From: JBEIFW01 sp044370695
GTDB taxonomy: Bacteria; Actinomycetota; Acidimicrobiia; Acidimicrobiales; Ilumatobacteraceae
Reading direction: 5' to 3'
NCBI GenBank assembly: GCA_044370695.1
Contig: JBILVB010000093.1
Span: 1-15,861 of the forward strand
Length of the DNA: 15,861 bases
Part shown: positions 7,631 through 13,600 of the stretch, piece by piece
Position numbering within the stretch: the stretch's first letter is position 1
How the letters are laid out: each line of letters starts with the position of its first letter
Made by a program: the position numbers and the translations under genes
Notes under the pieces: generated by a model
Database searches by the model: none
What the model was told of the DNA's origin: nothing
Seen by the model: only the letters and a program-made list of their open reading frames with translations

Positions 7631-8917
7631 TCAGCCCCGCGCCCGGAACCCGACGTGCAGCTCCTTCAGCGCCCGCAGGCAGACGTTGCGCTGGTGGCGG
7701 AAGTCGTTGGCGCCCGGGATCAGCCACCAGTCCTCGATGCGCTCGAGCAGCACCTTGAACCCGAGCAGCAGCTCCCGGCGGGCCAGCGGCGCACCCAGGC
7801 AGTAGTGCGTACCGGCGCCGAACGCGACGTGGCTGCGCACGTTCGCCCGGTCGAGGTCGACGTCGGCCGGGCAGGCGAACTGGCGCTCGTCGCGGTTGGC
7901 CGCTGCGTACCGGACGTTGACCGTCGCCCCGGCCGGAATGGTGACCCCGTGCAGTTCGATGTCGGTGCGGGCCACCCGGAACAGCCCCTGCACCGGTCCT
8001 TCGAGGCGCAGCACCTCCTCGACGAACACCGGGAGGTAGCGGTCGGGTTCGGCCCGCAGCCGGGCGCACAGCTCGGGCTGCTCGATCATCATCCGGGCAC
8101 CCTCGCTGAGGGCGTTGGTGGACGTCTCCGACCCGCCGACGAAGGTGTCGGCCATCATCTCGGCGTGCAGTTCCTCGTCGGTGAGCGTGCGCCCCCATTC
8201 CGGGATGACGGTGTTGACCAGGTCCGACAGCAGCGTGTCGTCGGGCTCGCGGCGCAGGCGCTCGAAGATCGGCTGGAAGTAGTGCTGGGCCTCGATCTCC
8301 ATCTCGGTGGACCACAACGCCTCCTGCTCGGTCTGCATCATCCCGAGGCGCTGCACCCAGGCGTCGGTCCAGGCCTTGATGCGCCAGATGTCCTCTTCCT
8401 TGGCGCCCATCTGGTGGCCGATCACGATGAGCGGCAACGGGACGGTGAAGGCGCGGACCAGATCGGCGGTGACGGTGCCGTCGTCGGCGACCGTTGCGGT
8501 GGTACCGGCGACCATGTCGTCGACGAGCCGGTGGGCGAGCGACTCGACGAACCCGTCGAGCTGCTTGATCTTCCCCGGTCGGAACGCATGGTCGAACAGG
8601 CCACGCATCTGGCGGTGCTCGGGATCGTCTCGGCCCGCGAGGGTGGGGGCCGGCACCCACCCCTTCTCTTGGTACAGCTGGTGGATCTTGCGGGCCCGCT
8701 CGAGCGCCGCCGGGGTCTGCACCGAGCCCCGGGGGCGGGCGTTGCCGAACCGCTCCGGATCGAGCAGCAGGCTGCGAATGTCCTCGTAGCGGGTGATCAC
8801 GTACATGTTGGTGATCGGGTCGTGGTACACGGGTGCCTCGTCGCGCAGCATCCGATACGCGTCGTACGGGCAGTTCTGCACGTCCTCGTCGAGGAAGTTC
8901 ACGTCCTGCGGCTGCAT
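7631..8917 (-). CDS. Cytochrome P450 (bacterial class I type), 428 aa
   Basis: Complete soluble bacterial P450 of normal length, a haem-thiolate monooxygenase. In order: the C-helix HxxxR motif in PEHRQMRGLFDHAF (His101/Arg105); the I-helix oxygen-activation motif VGGSETS (about 260-266), with Glu-Thr in place of the common Asp-Thr; the K-helix ExxR as EVLR (301-304); and the haem loop FGAGTHYCLG (366-375) with ligand Cys373. The start is ATG 8917 because GGGGAGGA lies 5 bases upstream; an upstream in-frame start at 8941 would place this site inside the gene. No ferredoxin or reductase is adjacent, so electrons must come from elsewhere. It follows the ribbon-helix-helix gene by 58 bp and may share its transcript. 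The substrate is unknown; bacterial P450s of this type oxidise steroids, terpenes, fatty acids or secondary metabolites. Confidence 0.96.
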   Translation of the reverse strand: MQPQDVNFLDEDVQNCPYDAYRMLRDEAPVYHDPITNMYVITRYEDIRSLLLDPERFGNARPRGSVQTPAALERARKIHQLYQEKGWVPAPTLAGRDDPEHRQMRGLFDHAFRPGKIKQLDGFVESLAHRLVDDMVAGTTATVADDGTVTADLVRAFTVPLPLIVIGHQMGAKEEDIWRIKAWTDAWVQRLGMMQTEQEALWSTEMEIEAQHYFQPIFERLRREPDDTLLSDLVNTVIPEWGRTLTDEELHAEMMADTFVGGSETSTNALSEGARMMIEQPELCARLRAEPDRYLPVFVEEVLRLEGPVQGLFRVARTDIELHGVTIPAGATVNVRYAAANRDERQFACPADVDLDRANVRSHVAFGAGTHYCLGAPLARRELLLGFKVLLERIEDWWLIPGANDFRHQRNVCLRALKELHVGFRARG

Positions 8918-8930
8918 CGTCGTCCTCCCC
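8918..8930 (-). promoter_or_regulatory. Strong ribosome-binding site deciding the P450 start
   Basis: On the minus strand GGGGAGGA (8930-8923) is followed by a 5-base spacer and ATG at 8917. It is the clearest Shine-Dalgarno site in the window. It fixes the P450 start, and it suggests the P450 is translated independently of the upstream ribbon-helix-helix gene. Confidence 0.8.
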
Positions 8931-8975
8931 GGCGCCACCACCCCCGGGTTGCGCCCGCGACGAGCGTAGGGTGCC

Positions 8976-9506
8976 TCAGGCGTCGGTGCCGAGCGCAGCC
9001 CGCAGGACCGCCGTGGCGAACGCCGAGCGGGTGAGGCCGCACCGGGCAGCGCCGCCGTCGAGCAGGGCCCGCTCGTCGGCGGTGAGCGCCACCACGAGCT
9101 GCGTCGGATGGTGCACGTCGCGCTGGCGGCGGGGACGACCGACCCGGCGGGCGACCGGCCGTGCCGTCACGGCCGCTTCGACGGTCACGGCGTGGGTGGC
9201 GAGGGCGTCGACGACGACGTCGGCAAGGTAGACGGCCTCGGCGTCGGCCCGGCGCCGCGCCGCTTCGACGAGCGCGGCCGGGACGTTCAACGACACCCGC
9301 TTGAGCCCGCCGCCCGCCGGGCGGGGTGCCGCCGGCGGCGCGGCCGGCGCCACCGAGCGCGGCCGGGACGCTGCCGGCCGGACCACCGGGGCCGTGCCGG
9401 TCACCGGGGCGGGCGGCGTGTCGGCCGGGACCGGCGCCGCGGCGGGCGGGGGTGCGACCGCGGTGAAACCGGACAGGTCGAGCGCAGGCGGTCGGGACGA
9501 ACTCAC
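8976..9506 (-). CDS. Small DNA-binding protein with two ribbon-helix-helix-like units, probable ParA partner
   Basis: A 176-aa protein starting at GTG 9506, which overlaps the parA stop codon by 4 bp (GTGA), implying translational coupling. Residues 1-66 are a Pro/Ala-rich, probably disordered tail. Residues 68-107 (LKRVSLNVPAALVEAARRRA...) fit a CopG/Arc-type ribbon-helix-helix: a short basic strand, a helix, a turn, and a second helix. Residues 120-129, RRVGRPRRQR, resemble an AT-hook. Residues 135-172 (QLVVALTADERALLDGGAAR...) look like a second ribbon-helix-helix. Small ribbon-helix-helix proteins encoded directly after parA act as centromere-binding ParB analogues and autorepressors in type Ib partition. 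That role is inferred from order and fold; the disordered N-terminus would suit stimulation of the ATPase. A simple transcription regulator is the alternative. An in-frame extension to 9644 was rejected because it lies within parA. Confidence 0.75.
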   Translation of the reverse strand: MSSSRPPALDLSGFTAVAPPPAAAPVPADTPPAPVTGTAPVVRPAASRPRSVAPAAPPAAPRPAGGGLKRVSLNVPAALVEAARRRADAEAVYLADVVVDALATHAVTVEAAVTARPVARRVGRPRRQRDVHHPTQLVVALTADERALLDGGAARCGLTRSAFATAVLRAALGTDA

Positions 9507-10396
9507 GCCGCCACCACCGGTTGGGCCGTCACTCGCTCGGCAACCCGCCGGAGCACCGCCGTGCACAGCGCCACGTAGTCCTCGGCCAGGCCGGCGGCGT
9601 TGCCCGCGAACCGGTCGCCGGCCGCATCGGGCGACGCATACCACGGCACGGCCGACGCTGCGGCCTGCTGGTACTCGAAGGCCAGCTCACCCCGGCGGCG
9701 CATGTCGCGCGACGCCTTGCGGGCGTGGCGGACCACCGCGTCGAACACGGGGGCCACCCCGGCGAGCGCGGCGTCGAGTTCGCTGCGCACCTCGGCATGG
9801 ATCCGCGTGTCGCCGGCACCCACGTTGAACAGGCACACCCCGAGCAGCTCGAGGGTCGGGTTCGTGGCGGCCCGCACGGAGAGGAACCGCCGGGCGACAC
9901 GCTGCAGGCCGGACACGGACCCGTCGTCGACCTGGGTGGGGATCAGCACGAACCGGGAGGCGCTCAGCGCGGCGTCGAGCAGGACCCGGTCGCCGGGCGG
10001 GCAGTCGAACACCACGAGGTGGTAGCCGGACACCACGGGCGCCAGCACCTCGCCGAGGCGCAACAACCCCGCCGGGCTGCGCAGCCATTCCTTGTAGAGG
10101 TGATCCTGCAGGCGTTCGGTGCCCTCGCCGGCCGGGATCACGTCCAGGTTGGGACGAACGGCGCGCACGGGCTCGGGCGGCACCCCGCGCGCCACTGCGG
10201 CGGCCAGCCCGTCCCCGCCGTCGCTGCGGCCGGCCTGCAGGTAACCGAGGTCCTGGCCGAGGTTGCCCTGCGGGTCGAGGTCGACGGCGAGCACGCGCCA
10301 CCCCGAAGCGGCCGCCGCCCCGGCGAGATGCGCGCTCACCGAGGTCTTCCCCGCCCCGCCCTTGCCGTTGCACACCGCGATCGATCGTCCCAACAC
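9503..10396 (-). CDS. parA: ParA/Soj-family partition-type ATPase, 297 aa
   Basis: A deviant Walker-type P-loop ATPase that would dimerise on ATP, bind DNA non-specifically and position a cargo. Residues are numbered from GTG 10396. Walker A is KGGAGKTS (12-19) with the signature Lys12 and catalytic Lys17. Walker A' is DLDPQGN (39-45). Walker B is VVFDCPP (128-134). The C-terminal region contains basic helices (HARKASRDMRRR) suited to DNA contact. No N-terminal helix-turn-helix is present, so this resembles type Ib ParA. The frame is open upstream to GTG 10495, but those 33 codons lack a Shine-Dalgarno site and contain a promoter-like element, and family members start a few residues before the P-loop, so 10396 is preferred. 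It overlaps the next gene by 4 bp. It could be a plasmid-type or chromosomal ParA, or an orphan positioner of another machine. Confidence 0.93.
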   Translation of the reverse strand: MLGRSIAVCNGKGGAGKTSVSAHLAGAAAASGWRVLAVDLDPQGNLGQDLGYLQAGRSDGGDGLAAAVARGVPPEPVRAVRPNLDVIPAGEGTERLQDHLYKEWLRSPAGLLRLGEVLAPVVSGYHLVVFDCPPGDRVLLDAALSASRFVLIPTQVDDGSVSGLQRVARRFLSVRAATNPTLELLGVCLFNVGAGDTRIHAEVRSELDAALAGVAPVFDAVVRHARKASRDMRRRGELAFEYQQAAASAVPWYASPDAAGDRFAGNAAGLAEDYVALCTAVLRRVAERVTAQPVVAA

Positions 10397-10403
10397 GGTG
10401 TCC

Positions 10404-10432
10404 TGATCGGCAGCGACCGGTCCGGAGTTGAG
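10404..10432 (-). promoter_or_regulatory. FliA/sigma-28-like promoter candidate for parA (possibly leaderless)
   Basis: Minus strand: CTCAAC at 10432-10427, 16 bases between TCAA and the next box, then GCCGATCA at 10411-10404. The FliA/WhiG consensus is about TAAA, 15 bases, GCCGATAA, so the -10 matches 7 of 8 bases. Transcription would start about 6-8 bases after the -10, at or next to GTG 10396, giving a leaderless mRNA. Leaderless starts are common in actinobacteria. A possible AGGA lies just before the GTG as an alternative. Confidence 0.5.
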
Positions 10433-10465
10433 CACCAGGCGGTTCGCAGTCCGTCGCCGGTCGGG

Positions 10466-10533
10466 CACCGGACCCGCATCCGACGGGCGCCACACCGTAC
10501 GAGGACGGGCACGGGATCGTCACCGGACGCGCA
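10466..10533. repeat. Imperfect direct repeat in the divergent region, possible operator or parS
   Basis: CACCGGACCCGCA (10466-10478) and CACCGGACGCGCA (10521-10533) match at 12 of 13 positions, 55 bp apart. Shorter ACCGG cores recur at about 10416, 10613 and 10624. Type Ib partition loci often carry short direct repeats upstream of parA that the ribbon-helix-helix protein binds. At this GC content chance recurrence is possible, so confidence is low. I see no gene in the 247-bp divergent region 10397-10643. Confidence 0.25.
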
Positions 10534-10587
10534 CAACACCGTCCCCGTTCCGCCCGGGCGCACCCGCAGGGCGTTCGGAAAGATCCC

Positions 10588-10616
10588 CTCAACTCCGGCG
10601 GGCTGCCTGCGGACCG
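10588..10616 (+). promoter_or_regulatory. Promoter candidate for the lectin-domain giant, sharing the parA -35 element
   Basis: CTCAACTCCGG at 10588-10598 is identical to the 11 bases at the parA candidate. After the same 16-base spacing from TCAA comes GCGGACCG (10609-10616), a poor match to GCCGATAA (4 of 8). The predicted start would leave a 5' UTR of roughly 20 bases before ATG 10644. The match in the -35 half is strong and the -10 half is weak, so this is tentative. Confidence 0.35.
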
Positions 10617-10643
10617 GACGGGTACCGGCCGATTCGGACCCCG

Positions 10644-13600
10644 ATGGCCTGGAATCGACCCACCCGCAGCGCGCGCCTCGCGCTCGCCACGGTCGTGCTC
10701 GGCCTGCTCGCCGGCCTGTTGCCGTTCGTCGTCGGCGTGGGCGTCGAGGTCAAGCCGGCCGCCGCGGCCCCGCTGGCGTTCCCGGTCAGCGAACGCTTCG
10801 CCGGGTCGAGCCTCGCGAACCGCTGGCTGTTCCGCGGCGTCGCTGCGCTCACCAACGACGCCGACGGCTGGCTGCGTCTCAACCCGGCGACCGTCAGCCA
10901 GCGCGGATCGGCGATGTTGCTCGACACGGTGTCGACCACCGACGGGATCCAGATCGATTTCGACTACGCCACCTACGGCTCGACCACCCCCCTCGAAGCC
11001 GACGGTCTGGCGGTGTTCCTCACCGACGGCTCGGTCCCCGAAGCCGACGTGAACGTGGGCGCCTGGGGTGGATGCCTCGGGTATTCGGGGTTCCCCGCGC
11101 CGGCCGACCCGCCGGGGTCCACCGGCTCGCCCGACGACGGCTGCGCCAGCGCCAAGGGCGTGCGCAAGGGCTACCTGGCCGTCGCCGTGGACGAGTACGG
11201 CAACTTCGCCAAGGGCGGCGCCGGTCAGCCCGACACCACGTATTCGGACCTGATGCCCGGCATCACCGTCGTCGGCTCGGGGGACGGTGACACCGTCGTC
11301 TACCGCCCCACCGGGCAGTTGCCCGGCGAGTACAACCGCCTGGCGAACCTCGCGATCCCGGGCGGGGTGAGCACCGGGAGCCGGGCCGGCAACCGCCACG
11401 TCCGTCTCGTCCTCGCCCAGGGACGGTTGTCGATCTGGTACGGCGCCTCGACAGCCGCCCTGACGCAGGTGCTCACCGACCTCGACATCGCGAACGCTCC
11501 GGGCCAGGCCGCGCTCCCGGCCACCATGCGGATCGGCTTCAGCGGGACGACCGGCGGCGGCACGAACGTCCACGAGATCCGGAACCTGACGATCAACCGG
11601 CCGATCCTGCTGTCGGAGCTGTCGAAGACCACGATCCTCCCGCTCGGTGAGTCGCTGCTCAACCCCGGGGCGACCGTCGGCTACACGATCCGGGCCACGG
11701 TCGACCCGCGCAGCCCGAACCCGGTGATCGCCGGGCGCCTGACCGACGACGTCCCCACCGCGCTCGACAACGTCACCTGGACCTGCAGCTCCCCGAACGG
11801 CGCCACCTGCACGCCGAACGCCGGCTCGGGGAACCGGATCGACACCCGGATCGACGCGAGCCCCGGCATGACCGTCGTGCTGCAGGTGACCGGCACCGTG
11901 GCGAGCGACGCCAGCCTCGACGACGCGGTCGTCGGCAACCGGGTGACGTTCCGTGCCGCGTCGGGCTACGACGCCAACCGAACCACAGCCGACGCCGACA
12001 AGACCTTCACGGTCCGCTCCCGCAGCGACCTCTCGTCGTCCACGGCGGGTTCGATCACGCTCACACCGGGCACGGCCGGGGCGCTGCCGATCTCGATCGT
12101 CAACACCTCGACGATCGCCGAACCGGCCGCGTCGGCGGCCATCACCCTGCCGGCGCGAGTCGTCCCGGACACCACCGCGCTCCCGGCCGGTTGCGCAACC
12201 TACCCGGGCCGTCCCGGGCCGCTCGGCGGGCTCGTCGGCTGGTGGCGCATGGACACCGCCGCCGGCACGACCACACCCGATTCGAGCGGGTTCGGCCACA
12301 CCGGCACGCTGTCGGGCGGGGCCGTCGCCGGCGCCGGACGCCTCGGCAGCGGCATCGAGTTCGCCACCACCGGTGCCCGCCTGCTCGTGGCCGACAGCGC
12401 TGCGCTGCGCCCCCCGACCGCGGTGACGGCCACCGCCTGGGTGAACCCCACCCTCACGACGACCGCCTACTACCAGGCCGTCGTGCGCAAGGGTCGCGAC
12501 AACGCCGAGGCGTACATCCTGCAGTTGTACGACGGCAAAGCCGCCTTCTTTCTGCGGAACACGACCGGGCAGGCCTTCACCGTCACGTCGCCGGCCAACG
12601 TGGCCCTGAACGCCTGGAGCCATCTCGCCGGCAGCTACGACGGCACGACGCTGCGGCTCTACGTGAACGGCGCGCTCGTCGCCCAGGCGGCGATCGGCAC
12701 CCAGACCCTGTCCCAGGACACCACCGGGCTCGGGATCGGCAATGCCCCCGACGTGTCGCGCGACTTCCGGGGCCGGCTCGACGACGTGCGGGTCTACAAC
12801 CGGGCGCTCGGCGACGCCGACGTCGCCGTGCTCGCGTCGCCGGACGCACCGACCTCCATCGCCTGCACCGGTCTCGCGGTCGGTGCCGGGGCAACCACCC
12901 GACTCGACGTGCCGGTCTGGCTCGACGCCGACGCCAACCCCTCGGTGACCGCCGCCGCCACGTCCGCCGCCGCCGTCGTCGTCGCCGGCACCCGCACGAG
13001 CGCGTCGAGCGCACTGAACGCCGCCGTCACCTCCGGGCCGGCACGCTTCAGCCTCGGCGCCGAGGTCGTCAGCAACGGCACCCTGATCGCCGGCGGGGTC
13101 GGCGAGCTCACGGTCGTCCTGCGCAACCACGGCCCGTCCGACGCCCACGGACCGGCGACGTTCACCTACGTGCCGCCGGCCGACACCCGCATCACCGCTG
13201 CGCCGATCGCCCCGCCCGGCATCGTGTGCGCGACCGGGTCGGGCGTCTACCCGACGACCACGGCGGTCACCTGTGCGCTCAGCCCGGCCGCGGTCGGGCA
13301 GTTGCGTTCCCCGACGCTGCAGGACGGAACGCTCGCCGGCGCACCCCTGCGGGTGCGCATCCCCGTCGACGTGCTCGGCCGATCCCGGGTCCGCGTCGAG
13401 GACGCGACCGGGCGGGCGACGATCACGGCCGCGAACGCCAACCTCGAGACCGGACTCACTGCCCTCGCCGACGACTGGCGGCAGTGGTCGGGCACCGTGC
13501 TGCGCACCCCGGCCTGGGTGGCGACCGCGTCGAGCGTGCACGACCCGGCGACCAACCCGGCCCGGGCGATCGACCGCAACCCGTCCGGCACCGTCACCCC

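Noticed and set aside
7554..7631. The giant gene being translationally fused or coupled to the P450
   Set aside because: There is a stop codon, a 76-bp gap and a hairpin between them, and the giant begins with its own signal peptide.
100..7758. A 2552-codon open frame on the plus strand
   Set aside because: It is the exact in-register antisense of the minus-strand giant gene. Its product is an Arg/Gly/His-rich sequence with no domains, while the minus-strand product has a signal peptide, NHL, NPCBM and beta-helix motifs. It exists because the real gene avoids TTA, CTA and TCA.
7655..9034. A 459-codon plus-strand frame opposite the P450
   Set aside because: Antisense of a complete P450 that has all catalytic motifs. 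No independent domain or ribosome-binding site supports it.
9507..9644. N-terminal extension of the ribbon-helix-helix gene to 9644
   Set aside because: This part lies wholly within parA in another frame and reads as Arg/Gly-rich noise. The GTGA overlap at 9503-9506 is a classic coupled start.
10397..10495. GTG 10495 as the start of parA
   Set aside because: It would add 33 residues not typical of the family, with no ribosome-binding site, and would place the FliA-like promoter inside the coding region. It is kept as a possible alternative only.
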